Assembly: GCA_977006965.1 (NCBI GenBank)
Contig: OZ345366.1
Coordinates: 2,356,001 to 2,420,000, forward strand
DNA length: 64,000 bases
Direction: 5' to 3'
Source: Phymatolithon calcareum
Taxonomy: Eukaryota > Rhodophyta > Florideophyceae > Hapalidiales
Made by a program: the position numbers and the translations under genes. Each line of letters starts with the position of its first letter. Position 1 is the first letter of the stretch. The notes beneath the pieces are model-generated. The model made no database searches. It worked only from the letters and a program-made list of their open reading frames with translations, and was not told where the DNA came from. Of this stretch, positions 43,270 through 53,186 are shown one piece after another.

Positions 43270-43273
43270 CTAG

Positions 43274-43990
43274 GGCCTCATTAGAATTTGAAAAATAGGT
43301 GATTCCAAGCACAATTTTGAAAATGTGCGATGCTCTATCGTAATCCATTGATCTGTTTTTTGCAAATACCATTGGCGGTTTTATCGACAGTGTGAATGTC
43401 TTCATAGTTAGAGCTCTTCGTACGCAATTCTCCGTTCTACATATAACTGGGTGTCCTTAAAGTCATTAGAAAACATGTTGAATACAACGAGGACAAGTGA
43501 GCGCCTGGACTGCTCATGGCATGTGAAAGCGCTCTTTGCAACTTGAAAGGGCTCGTAAAAAATTCAATTTTGATTGTCCAGTTTTCTAAATCACTATGTG
43601 AGGTGGAAAGTACGTGCTTTATGAAGCGAATAGACATGAAAAATTCGCAGAGCTTACTTATCGTCCTAATTTGCATTTAATTCATAAATGCTTACACGTA
43701 TTAGCATGTGCGACGTATAATACGAAAAATCTCACCATGCAAGCGAAAGTTGCAGCACCCAATCAGTGCAATATTTTCCTCGAATATTTTCGACGGCCAA
43801 TGGTAAGGCAGTGTGCAGTTTTAAATGAATTTCATTGATAAAACACTTCGGCGGGAAAATAGAAACACCTTCCTGCTGTACTTTCCTCATTCCATGTTCT
43901 TGCAGAACAGATGAACATATCACTTTAACAAGGAGCGCGAATGAACAAGGAAAACTGTAAACGGCAGAAAAGAGAAAGTACGAAGCTGTC
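43274..43990. other. Unassigned stretch
   Basis: This is sequence to the right of piggyBac copy C. Frames at 43437-43676 (-), 43614-43838 (+) and 43732-44031 (-) overlap and lack family resemblance. It may be the upstream part of the unknown ORF family that is clearer after 43991. Confidence 0.3.
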
Positions 43991-44906
43991 ATGGAGGGGA
44001 TTCGTAATGTCATAACGAAAGGGCGCGACAAATATGCCTATGGCACCGTGTTCGCCCCACCAGTAGTCAAAAAACTCAATCCGATTTTTGCAGATGTTCT
44101 TGCGAGCACCTGGGATAAGAAGTTGGCCGAAGCGCGCGAAAGCAACGGTGAAGATGTGCTTGTGGCCCAAACTTTCAAAAATCCGGAAAAAGTATTTGAG
44201 GTATCCCATTGAGCTTCTCGCGTTATACACTTAATAGAGAAGAAATTACGAACATGTTTGCGAATATTGCAGTCGTTTAAGATGACAGTGCCGATCTAGA
44301 ACTTTATTGCATACCCACATGGATTCACGGGATGTCAGACATGGCGCCGATAATTGACGACGAGGTGACCCTAACGGAAGATGACGACGTCGAGATCGTC
44401 ATTGATAACGATCCACACATATTCAAGCCAATCGGCATTATGGGCCAATGAGAGAGCAGCACTGAGGACAAGCGATTTTCCGTTCCGATATTAATGCCTT
44501 CGGGTACTTGCTTTCGAAGAAAGATCATGGTGTACGAGTTGAGGATATCGGAAAGGCATTGGGGCGGACAGTAACGTAGCCGCGCACCATGACTCACATG
44601 GAGGTTCTACGAAGCGCATGGCTGAACAGCGACAGTAAAGTTCCTAACAATCACCGTTGCCTCATTTCCTTCAAGGCATTCCTGGGCCGATTGCGCTCGA
44701 CAAACCAAGAAGCAATTCGATCAAAATGCAGAATTTCTCTCCCTTTCCGTTTCAAGACCGAGCCCATCTTCTTGAAGCGCAGTACCAACTATCTCAAGTG
44801 GCGTTCTAAAACTTGCATCGTACTGTACGTTACGTTTGAGACTCCTGATCTTAACTACCTAGCCGACGCCGATGCTGAGCCTGAGGTCCTCGAGGCACGA
44901 GAATAG
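43991..44906 (+). pseudogene. Decayed ORF of an unrecognised protein family (paralogue at 50520-50756)
   Basis: Plus-strand frames give, in order, GIRNVITKGRDKYAYGTVFA and FKNPEKVFE (43991-44212); an acidic block APIIDDEVTLTEDDDVEIVI and PIGIMGQ, stop, ESSTEDKRFSVPILMPSGTC (44326-44520); then KVPNNHRCLISFKAFLGRLR and CRISLPFRFKTEPIFLKR to a TAG at 44904-44906. The middle block recurs on the minus strand at 50520-50756 as STRDKRLFDPILMSSGTC. Conservation of a peptide across two decayed copies shows a real protein family, but I do not recognise it. No terminal repeats were found. Confidence 0.45.
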
Positions 44907-45931
44907 ATTATGGCTTTACTTTTAGTGGACGAAATTCCAGCGAATCCAAATAGTAAACACAGCAAACTGTTTGATTTGAAAAGGAGTCATAACTGGCATG
45001 CAGAGTGTGATATACCGAAATATCCATTAAGAAGTGTCTGCAGCTTACTGATCAATAGCGCGGCGTGGAGCAACTGATCGGTATCCGGCGGACAGTTCGG
45101 TTTCATGTCTTAAACAGAAACGCAAAGGAGAGGTGTGTTTACGTCGGATGACATCAGTAATCATGGAGTGCACATGTCTCTCGTTGGATCGCAATCGTGC
45201 GATACGTACACCCATTCAGTTCTCATGTCCAAGAAACGCTGATTCGCAATGCGCGCAAGAGAAATACGCGACATGACACCTTTATTATAGAAAGGAAATC
45301 CAAACAGGTTGAAGGCGAAATCTGGCAGCAATCTATTGATACCGAGATCCAAGGCATGAAGTCGATAGAAACCAACTGGTTTGTGCAGAAATGATGGAGA
45401 TCCGAGCCCATATGTTGCGGCGAGAGCGGGAGGAATATGTAGAGCGCCCACCTTAGCTACTTACCTTCTTGTAACGCACAACGATGTGTGCGCTATTTCT
45501 GCTTGGGCACTGTCTTCCTTACCTCTTGCAACGAAGAGTTTCAGCGAAAAACTGTTTGTCACACGGGGCAGAGAAGCACGTTCAGATGCAAGCTGAAGAT
45601 CTCCTGCATCGTGCATATTGATATCATGCACGTCAGTGGGCGTTTCCTCGTTCATTACGTCCAGGTACGCGCTCATGGTTCGGTAAGGAAGCATGCATAT
45701 CGAGCAGTCTATGTAGCTTCCGGACGACTTTAGAGCGAGAAAAGCAATTTTCTGCAGCTAATCAGCGACAATCGTGTTTAACAGCAAGAAGACTTGTAAC
45801 ATCGTTGACAACAAATCCGCATTTGGAGCATCAATACGTACAGAAACCTTTTCTGTATAGTCTGTCTTGTTCTTCTCATTTCACCATCGGAGTGTGACGT
45901 GCCATACGACACGCTTGGAGCAATTTCCAAA
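44907..45931. other. Unassigned stretch
   Basis: A plus frame at 45197-45394 ends EIWQQSIDTEIQGMKSIETN, faintly like the start of a copia reverse transcriptase (W-x-x-A-x-x-x-E), but too short to assign. Other frames are short. On the minus strand no continuation of the LINE reverse transcriptase was found here. Confidence 0.3.
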
Positions 45932-47727
45932 TCATGCCAAGACTGCGCAACCCCGTATATTGACAATACGAAACCGGACGAGGCAGTCTGATTGTGAGCC
46001 AGAGTTTGCGATCGATGACCCATCTGCGCACAGATCTATTGTCACGAACTTCGGTTCAGTACCGGGAACCTCAGTGTACGCACGAATGGAATCTGAATCT
46101 AACCGTTTTGAGCAAATGCGCTGGCCTTCCCTCGTATCCTCTCCATACGATTGACTGGCGTCAATACCACCGGATCCAGCGATCAGATCGCGGAGAATGG
46201 GGAAGATCGGAAAGATGCATTTCAGCTTGCCGCACATCTCCCATAGGGCCACAATCAGGTCGCCGCTCATTTCCGGACTTGCTTGGAGCATTTCAACTCC
46301 GATCCTGTCAGGCCGCAGTGCTTTTCCTCGTGGTGCTCGCCGGACTGCACTTTTGATCCATTCCCGAGGTGTCTTCGACACTATGAAATGACTTAGGGTA
46401 GGGTTCCAGGTTTTCTCCGCTTTGCATACGTTGGCGATATGGGCTCTGAACATGTGTGGGAGCACGGGAGCCCCCAGCGCTCGATTAATCCCTCTTCGTT
46501 TCCGCTTACATCTTTAGATTTTGCTCACCGTCTCAATGGCTTTGCGGGGCGACTGATCTTCAACATCATCGATGTACTTGGTATACTGCCCGGTTTTCGC
46601 CTTTCGTACTGCAGAACGCATTTCGTTTCGGAGCTTCTTGTATGTTTTTCAGTCCTCAGTTCTCATTGTCTTCTTCGCTTTCCGGTACAGGCGGGTTCTT
46701 TCTTTTGCCATTCGATCCAGATTTCGCTTCCAGAATGGTTTAAAGCGTGGCGGTCGGCGGTGTTTGTTTGTCCACGGTTTGGTTACGAGCCGCTGGAATT
46801 TCTCGTACCACTTGTCCAACCCCTACTTGTGCCGGTAACATCGCAGATCCCATAATGTGCGGGGCCCCCATTTTCCTATCGCTTTGGCTGCGTTTTCTGA
46901 TCGCTCCTCACTCATTCTCACGGTCGTTGAGATGAACGATTTCACCTTAACCGGGGCCGGTTTCTTGTGGTCCACGTCCATAGAGACTGGGAGGTGTCCA
47001 TTGCGTATTCTATCCCAAATCCCGTTGGTAGATTTCACCCTTGTCGTGTCCAGCGATTTGGTGGCAAAAAATCGATGTTCTTGTTTCCTCTCGTTGATTT
47101 GTACGTGGCGCCTGGTGCTGTGTGAATGCGCCAGTTCGAGTTTGCAGCCCATTGCACTAGGTGTCGCCCTCTCATCTTGGATTTCGTGTCCCAGAGTTGG
47201 TGACGGGCATTGAGGTCGCCCATGAGCACTGACTTTCCTCTGCAATGTGTTTGGACGAGGTCCAGGTACTTCATAGTCTCTTGTCTCGTCGTATTCGAAG
47301 ATAGGTACGCCACGGCGACGTTTATTCCCGCCACCATCGTCACCAGTAGCTGGGCGTGATCCGTCGCGTGGCGAAACTTAACGTTAATTTTGAAGGGGAA
47401 TATTTTGCGCGTGAGGAGGGCGACCCGACCCCTAGGCTTAGCACGTTGTGGGCATGGCCTTGTCGTGGATACCTGATTGTAGGGGACCCTCAGCGATTGG
47501 TCCTCCTTTTCCCATATCTCCATGATCCCGAGAATATCCACTGCGTTGTTCTCGAAGTGCTCCTCGACCATACGCGGCATTTCCGGAGAGCCGCCAACGT
47601 TAAATATGCAGATCTTGATAGAAGGATTCAAGGACATTGTGTAACGCATGAGGACGGGGAGCTTTGCGATGCCGTCGAGTTGTGCTTGATGTTGTTGGGG
47701 TATATGGCTTTTCTCTGTGGCCCGCAT
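45932..47727 (-). pseudogene. LINE ORF2: AP-like endonuclease, linker and start of reverse transcriptase
   Basis: 47035-47727 encodes an exonuclease/endonuclease/phosphatase domain: IKICIFNVGGSPEMPRMVEE, ILGIMEIWEK (catalytic Glu), VLMGDLNARHQLWD (Asp and Asn of the GDxN motif) and NKNIDF (the S-x-x-D region). The frame then shifts. 46470-46830 encodes a basic linker (RTRLYRKAKKTMRTEDWKTY, AVRKAKTGQYTKYIDDVED). 45932-46465 encodes the fingers (SAVRRAPRGKALRPDRIGVE, LWEMCGKLK) and then degrades. In an active LINE this protein nicks the target and reverse-transcribes the RNA. Frameshifts and the missing palm make it non-functional. Confidence 0.75.
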
Positions 47728-49954
47728 GACAGATCTGGTCCAGACTCTGGGTAATGTCGCTGGAGCTGGTACTCGTGCGCGGGCGATCTCTTCTCGTTTG
47801 TGCGTCCCTCTGGAGCTTCAGTGTTGACTGTGTCGTACTGGTCTTCGTTCGAGTTCTCACTGTGGATTGCATCTCCTCCGTTTTCGCCGTTGTACTTCGC
47901 GTGTCGCGATTTTCGGGATTTTTCTTGTCCCGATTCTGGTGCTCCAGTCGCCGCCTCTCGCGCTTCACTTCGTTCTTTACGGTCTGTCCCTAGCATGTCT
48001 TCCAGTTCAATCTGTTTTGCCGTGTCTTCTGGTTCTTCCACCGCCATTTTCGGGGCCTCGTCTGCAAGATTGGCGTATTCTCGGTACCATCTCCTGGTGT
48101 GGAAATCGGCGGTATCGAATGCGCACTTCCGCATTCTTGATCGGATGGCACGAAGGTTCCGAGCTGTGTGCTCTCGTTTCGACATGTCTTCGCGTATCGC
48201 CACGTTAGCACTCCAGATGCTGTACTTAGGGTCATATCTCAGGTGTGCGGCTCGCAGTGCGGCCACCGTTCGCGCAACCAGAGGCTTGTCTGTGAGGACT
48301 TCTAGGACTGTTCCACCGACGAATGACAGTCCGAGGACGGCCCGTCTGGGTACGACTTTCACCAGCTCATCGTACAGTTCTTTAAGCTGGTTCAGATGTT
48401 CATCGTTGCGTAGAAATCAACGGAAATACAGAGGAACGACTTGCGGTGGGACATGTTCCGCGGTCATGGTTTTCTTGATTACGGTTCGAAGATCGGCGAT
48501 TTTTCTTTGTTCCCTCGCGTGGAAATTCTGTAATTCTGATTGTACGCGGCGGAAATCTCGGCGTAAGTTCGAGGAACTTCAGGTCCTTTTTTCAGAATTG
48601 CTACATCAGAGATGTCGCCTGGGCCGGTCTTGGGGTGCCGGTCGCTACACACTGTTGACTTTTGGGGCTCCAGTGTCTCACCTGGCTCGCTAGTGGATCC
48701 CTTCGTGGTCTTGTCCGTTACCGGTGGGGCTGAGGATATCTCCGTCGGCGAATGTCCTCGTGGTTTCCATTGCGATACTCTGTGTTTTCCGTTGGGGCTA
48801 TGCTCCTTGGCGTCGGGGGCGGCTATCTGTCGGAGTTCGTCTTCAGAATCGACTCGTCCGAGGGTTTCGTGTCCCTCCGACTCGCCCTTCCGGGTTAGGG
48901 TCCGTAATTCTGCCTGTAGGACGGAGACAGTGCTGGTTAATTCCACCACTGCTAATGTAAGTGCCTCGATCTTCGCCTTGTCTTCGTTTCGTGCTTGGCG
49001 GCTTTTCGGTGGCGCCTCGTGTCCTCTGGTGCTAAGTACTTCTGCCAGCTCGATTGCCAGCCTCATTACCCTTCCACCGCAGAACCCGTTGCAGTCGCAG
49101 CATTTCGCTCGGACGGCACCGCACCTTCTCGTGCCCTGAAGTGTGAGAGAATCTGGAGTTTTGCATTCGGGACATCTTACTGCCTGTCGCACCGCTACGA
49201 ATCTTATTTTCCATTCGAACATGTGCTCCTTGCTTCGGTTTCCTATTGGGATCGTCAGCGGAATTGTCGGGGTGATTGTGTGGCGGCACGAGGGCTTCGC
49301 GGAGGTTTCCTTGTCTTCTGTTGGCAGTATAGCTTTCACTGGTTTCTTGTTCTTTTTTTCGGTGGGGATTTCGTATCCTCTTCCATTTGATCTCTTACGT
49401 GTTCTTCGTGTGGGGGGCGCGGGTTCGTGTCCTTCGACGGTTTTTTGTCCTGGGTATTTTTCGTTAAGGTGCCCATGATAGTGTTGATGTCTATGTAATT
49501 GTCTTTGGGCGTCGGACTGTGTGGGTTGTGGATTCTGAAACAGTTACGACAGTGGACAAGGACTCGATGTATTTGCAGACGAGGCCTTCAGACGGGCCCG
49601 GAGCGCACAGGTGGCGGCTGTGGGCTGGGCCTGCGGTCCCGCAATACCGATGCTGGTCATTTGTTTCATACTTCGGGTCGAAATGATCGATTTCGCTTGA
49701 TTTTTCGGGATTAGGGCAGTTTTGTCTCGAATGGTATTCTCGAGATTTCCGCCCAGGTTAGTTCCTCCTTGGTCGTCCCCTACGCTATTGGTCTCCATTT
49801 GGAGTTCCAAGCACGCCGATCGGCGTGCTTTCCGATCCGCTGATAGCTGCTCCGCTTTCTGCCGTCGTTTCTCTTGCCTTCTTTCTTTTTCCCGCCTTGC
49901 TCGCTTTGTACTATCAGGATAGCCCCACTGACTCGAAGGCCACCAAGAGCCCAC
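47628..49954 (-). pseudogene. LINE ORF1: zinc ribbon, coiled coil and RRM-like C-terminal region
   Basis: Three long frames make up ORF1. 49544-49954 is basic and ends at a TAA, with the next frame in phase. 48479-49339 holds a zinc-ribbon-like block (VRCPECKTPD and AKCCDCNGFCGG), a short coiled coil (LAVVELTSTVSVLQAELRTL) and a polar tail. 47628-48362, preceded by LNQLKELYDELV, holds VVPRRAVLGLSFVGGTVLEV, like an RRM-type ORF1 domain, then a charged tail overlapping ORF2 by about 100 bp. ORF1 proteins bind the element RNA. A strong antisense frame at 47800-48693 is a shadow of this gene. Confidence 0.6.
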
Positions 49955-49990
49955 CTCTGGTGAGGGGCATCGAAGGGAAAAATTAGTCCT

Positions 49991-50196
49991 CGCTCATGTG
50001 TTACGCAGGGGCTTAGATTTATAGCGAGTATGTACTCTACTGCGCAGGGATGTGGAGCATGGCCAGGAGCTCGTCCAGTGCTCTATGCACTGTTTTCTCT
50101 TCAGGGTCAGTCCTTCGAGAGTCGTCATATGACCACTTTGATTGCAGCTTTCTCGCATTGGCCATTCTTTTTTTGAGGCAACTGGTTTGATATTTA
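49991..50196 (-). other. Short ORF fragment at the 5' side of the LINE
   Basis: The minus strand from about 50165 encodes MANARKLQSKWSYDDSRRTD, then EEKTVHRALDELLAMLHIPA and a stop near 50030. It is protein-like but unrecognised. It may be the C terminus of another element ORF into which the LINE inserted. Confidence 0.3.
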
Positions 50197-50340
50197 TTTA
50201 CAAGCCCTCAGTAACACACTGACGACTGTATGGAAGCAGCTTTTTGGTACTTTTTCATTGTAGCATATCGCCTGGTCCCTAACAGTCTGCTCGATGAGGA
50301 CAATAGTACTCATTGATAGAAGTGTTCTGTTCCTTCTTGA
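50197..50340 (-). mobile_element. Retroposon 3' end related to R1
   Basis: The plus strand begins TTTATTTACAAGCCCTCAG then TAACACACTGACGACTGTATGG, the complement of the GTTACTGAGGGCGTTTAATAAA end of R1 with changes. Reading on the minus strand just before it, VRDQAICYNEKVPK matches the C-terminal block SIRDQAIC seen at 51880-51985. The copy is short and diverged. Confidence 0.5.
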
Positions 50341-50519
50341 GTTGAAGAGAAAGTGCGGTGATTGTGTCATTTTTCGAGTGTGATTTAGGTCTCTTTTTTC
50401 GATTTCTCCGCCGCTGCTGCCGCCTCTATGATCTTGGTTTCTCCTGCGTTTCGTCTTAGCTGAGGTTTCATTGGCAGCTTCGCATAACGATTGTATCGCT
50501 TTAGTCGAAAAACAGAGTG

Positions 50520-50756
50520 TCAGACAAGCGTTATCACCCTCTCCTTTTCGTCTCTCTTCCGTGATGAGCATGTGCCGGAAGACATCAGTATTGGATCAAA
50601 CAATCGCTTGTCTCGAGTGCTCCTTATAACAGCAATAAATCTAACGGGGCACCTCATGATAGTGACCCGTGCAGAATCAGGAGCTCTTCGCGAGAGGTTC
50701 GGTCGCGCCCGCATACTGTGACGGTGCAACTCGCCAAGCACACAAATGCCGGCCAC
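50520..50756 (-). pseudogene. Paralogue fragment of the unknown ORF at 43991-44906
   Basis: The frame encodes CPVRFIAVIRSTRDKRLFDP, then ILMSSGTCSSRKRDEKE, matching PIGIMGQ, stop, ESSTEDKRFSVPILMPSGTCFRRK at 44420-44525 on the other strand. The plus strand over 50718-50990 also has an open frame without known relatives. The protein family is unrecognised. Confidence 0.4.
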
Positions 50757-51559
50757 AAGTTTTCGATGTTGGGTTTGAAGGCCGGGAATGCGGGGTTTTT
50801 AACTCTCCCGAATCCCGAGCTGGTGCCTGCGCGGCGTAGATCCCGCGACACACAACCAAAGCTGCAGGTTGCGGCAGGTGCATTCCCAGTGCTGAGAGGC
50901 CCCGAAACAACCGACTCCAACGGACTTGCATACAGATTGACATCCATGACGAATCGTCCGCACCTTAATCTTTCCGTGAGTCCTCACTGAAGATGACCGC
51001 AAGGAACCTGGTACTGGGTGAATTTGTTGGCGACAGCGCAAAAAAATGAATATGGAGATCTCACGTCCTTTATAATCTCTATTGATAGCAAATCGCGTAT
51101 ATGCGATTCGTGGTTAATGTCTAAGTAAGCCTGCGTGTTCAAAAGAAGGGGAAATAATACCGTAAAGATACAATCAGATACTTGACGCCCATTTTATATT
51201 GGTCCGACCTAGTGTCTGCTTTTACACCCACGTATACCCTGAGCTTTCAGGACTCGAGCAATGCGGGTACAGTTAATTGCTAAATTCGGGAACATGAATA
51301 GTTCCGTGGCAATCCTCATATGGGTCCACGACACATAACAGAAGTATTTGGAGGCCATGAAAAACTTCCACAATAGACATGAAACAGGTAAATTACATAG
51401 TTACATCATGACGATGTTGCCGCACAGCAGCATGTAAGTTCGGTGCTTATCTCTTCTTTGAAGGTTCCCATCTTGTTTTACTTTCCTGTTGAAGCTGGAA
51501 AGCATTACTCTCTTAGAGAAAAAAGATTTGAAAAAAATTTCCGACCAGAATACTCTTTG
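50757..51559. other. Unassigned stretch
   Basis: A plus frame at 50718-50990 (HTNAGHKFSMLGLKAGNAGF and on) and overlapping minus frames show no family resemblance. After 51050 the sequence is AT-rich and holds nothing recognised. Confidence 0.3.
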
Positions 51560-51573
51560 ACTCTCAATTAATA

Positions 51574-51735
51574 AATAGGTTGATCTTTATTTAAAAGTTA
51601 CCAACGCATCTGCTGACGCTTGGGGCAGCTTTCCTAGCGTCAAGAGGTTTTGGTTGGATTATGTCGAGAGAAGAGCTTCTTTTTTTGTTGGTGTAATACG
51701 ATTCAATTGGGTACAAGAACCCACCTTTGGTCTCC
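51574..51735 (-). mobile_element. SINE-like retroposon, 162 bp, with 14-bp target duplication
   Basis: On the plus strand it begins AATAGGTTGATC, TTTATTTAAAAGTTACCAAC and GCATCTGCTGACGC, and ends in AACCCACCTTTGGTCTCC. The flanks are ACTCTCAATTAATA (51560-51573) and ACTCTCGATTAATA (51736-51749), one mismatch. Related copies lie at 61549-61706 and in 62897-63403. In sense (minus) orientation the 3' end, AACTTTTAAATAAA, resembles the GAGCTTTTAAAATAAA tail of the LINE family, suggesting mobilisation by it. Confidence 0.75.
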
Positions 51736-51879
51736 ACTCTCGATTAATAGGAACCAATCATTTCCTTTTTATTTCTATCTTACGGGTACATGACGAACGT
51801 ATACGCGCGGTATGGAATGGCCCTCACTGGGGTGATGCGACTTCCCTGTCATCGATCGAACATGATACAAGATCGTCAA

Positions 51880-52013
51880 AGACTATAGACCCCCTAATAT
51901 ACTACCTTCTGCTCTACTGTTTCACCATAATGGATAATATGGAGAACAACGAGTCCAGTATAAGGGACCAGGCTATATGTATGCCTTTTCACCTGGTTAG
52001 TGGACGTGCGGGG
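51880..52013 (+). other. R1-like ORF C-terminal fragment
   Basis: The plus frame encodes LLLYCFTIMDNMENNESSIR then DQAIC, closely matching 29158-29240 and resembling the end of the R1 retroposon ORF. It runs into the palindrome at 52014 and stops at 52032-52034. It is a fragment without a start codon. Confidence 0.4.
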
Positions 52014-52123
52014 CTCAGATATCGCACTGTCTAGTCCCAAGGGATTGATATCCGGCCCGAGTGGGCCGAAGGCCCCGAGGGACGGATATCATACCCAAGG
52101 GACTAGACAGTGCGATATCTGAG
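52014..52123. repeat. 41-bp inverted repeat with GC-rich 28-nt loop
   Basis: CTCAGATATCGCACTGTC and on (52014-52054) pairs with 52083-52123 with few mismatches. The loop (52055-52082) is itself GC-rich and self-complementary (GGCCCGAGTGGGCC). It contains no coding sequence. Confidence 0.75.
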
Positions 52124-52130
52124 ACCCAAA

Positions 52131-52294
52131 CCGACACTGCACCCAGTGATTACATGCTTATCACACGGTGTGTGACCAAATTTGGTGGCATTTGTTACTA
52201 TAAAAGAAACAAACCAACACTACACCAGGTGATTACATGCTTATCACACGGTGTACAACCTGATTTGGTGGCAGTAGCTACTATAAAAGGAAAC
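52131..52294. repeat. 83-bp tandem repeat, two units, each with a TATA-like box
   Basis: Unit 1 (52131-52213) and unit 2 (52214-52294) share GATTACATGCTTATCACACG, then GATTTGGTGGCA or AATTTGGTGGCA, and TACTATAAAAG. Each unit therefore carries TATAAAA about 70 bp from its start. No gene is visible immediately downstream (52300-52950 holds nothing recognised). Confidence 0.7.
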
Positions 52295-52957
52295 ATGGTG
52301 CTTTGTAGAGGCGCACAGCAAACGACGGTCCAAGACTAACACACGATTTGCGAGTAAAGGAGGCTTTTTTGGCATTTTTTCAGAATGGGAAGGGCTCAGC
52401 TCACGGAACGCTTTTTTCAGTGTTTGACGACGAGGGTTTTTATTAGTATCAACGGATTCCTAATGACTCGAAGAATACATTGGAGGGATTGTACTGATGC
52501 TTGGAAGAGTTGGAAGGAAAGGAGACTATCTTGAAAATCGGGGACATGTGCCGGTTGCTCTAGACTGCACATCTCTCAAATGGGTCGAAAACCCATAAAA
52601 CATAGGTATGAGAGAAAACACAGGTTAAGGCAGCTCAAGGAGTCCAAATCAATGGCATGACCTACAAATGCTTACAGTAACGGACCGCACGGTCCGAATC
52701 TCCAAGGAGCTACAATACAGTCAACCCTTGATAACTGGATCCTCTTTAAGCGTATAATCTCTGTTTTTAGAATAATACGTGCGTCCACGAATACCGTTTA
52801 GCCCAAAATGTATCGAAATTTTAATATATTCAGAATACTCACTTTGTAGAATATCCTGAATGCCTATGCACGGCGCATACCATAAAAATGTATAAAATAT
52901 TGATTACATGCCACGGAACATATTCTGCACGTTACCGCTTGTCCACAGAATGTAGTA
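52295..52957. other. Unassigned stretch
   Basis: No open frame of note or repeat copy was recognised. It separates the tandem repeat from the inverted-repeat element at 52958. Confidence 0.4.
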
Positions 52958-53186
52958 AGGGCCGTTCTTAACGCGTTTATGTTCGGCATGTTTGTTCAAT
53001 TCTCGCGTGCTTACTGGATAGTAGATCTAGTATCATATTGCTTCAGTGTCACGCCTTAAAAAGCTCTGAACATGCGTATGCATGTTCGCGCATGTTCGAA
53101 GGCGTACAACGAAAGAGGAGGATCCGGCATGTTGGATGCAATGAAACGCTAGGAGGAAAATCATTGGACGACACACCGCCTTTGTA

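Larger units (their letters stand above)
45932..49990 (-). mobile_element. APE-type LINE with ORF1 and 5' part of ORF2, 3' end missing
   Basis: On the minus strand, reading from about 49990, there is an ORF1 region (49954 to 47628) and an ORF2 region (47727 to 45932) with endonuclease, linker and the first reverse transcriptase blocks. Homology then stops around 45950, so the palm with the FADD motif, the C terminus and the 3' UTR are absent. A LINE normally loses its 5' end on insertion. Retaining the 5' end and losing the 3' part implies later deletion or disruption. The 5' edge is uncertain. Confidence 0.75.

Noticed and set aside
45197-45394. Fragment of a copia reverse transcriptase (EIWQQSIDTEIQGMKSIETN).
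   Set aside because: Only about 20 residues are suggestive, with no following polymerase motifs; below the level I would annotate.
47800-48693. 297-codon plus-strand open frame.
   Set aside because: It lies antisense to LINE ORF1, which has recognisable domains; composition of the sense gene explains the openness.
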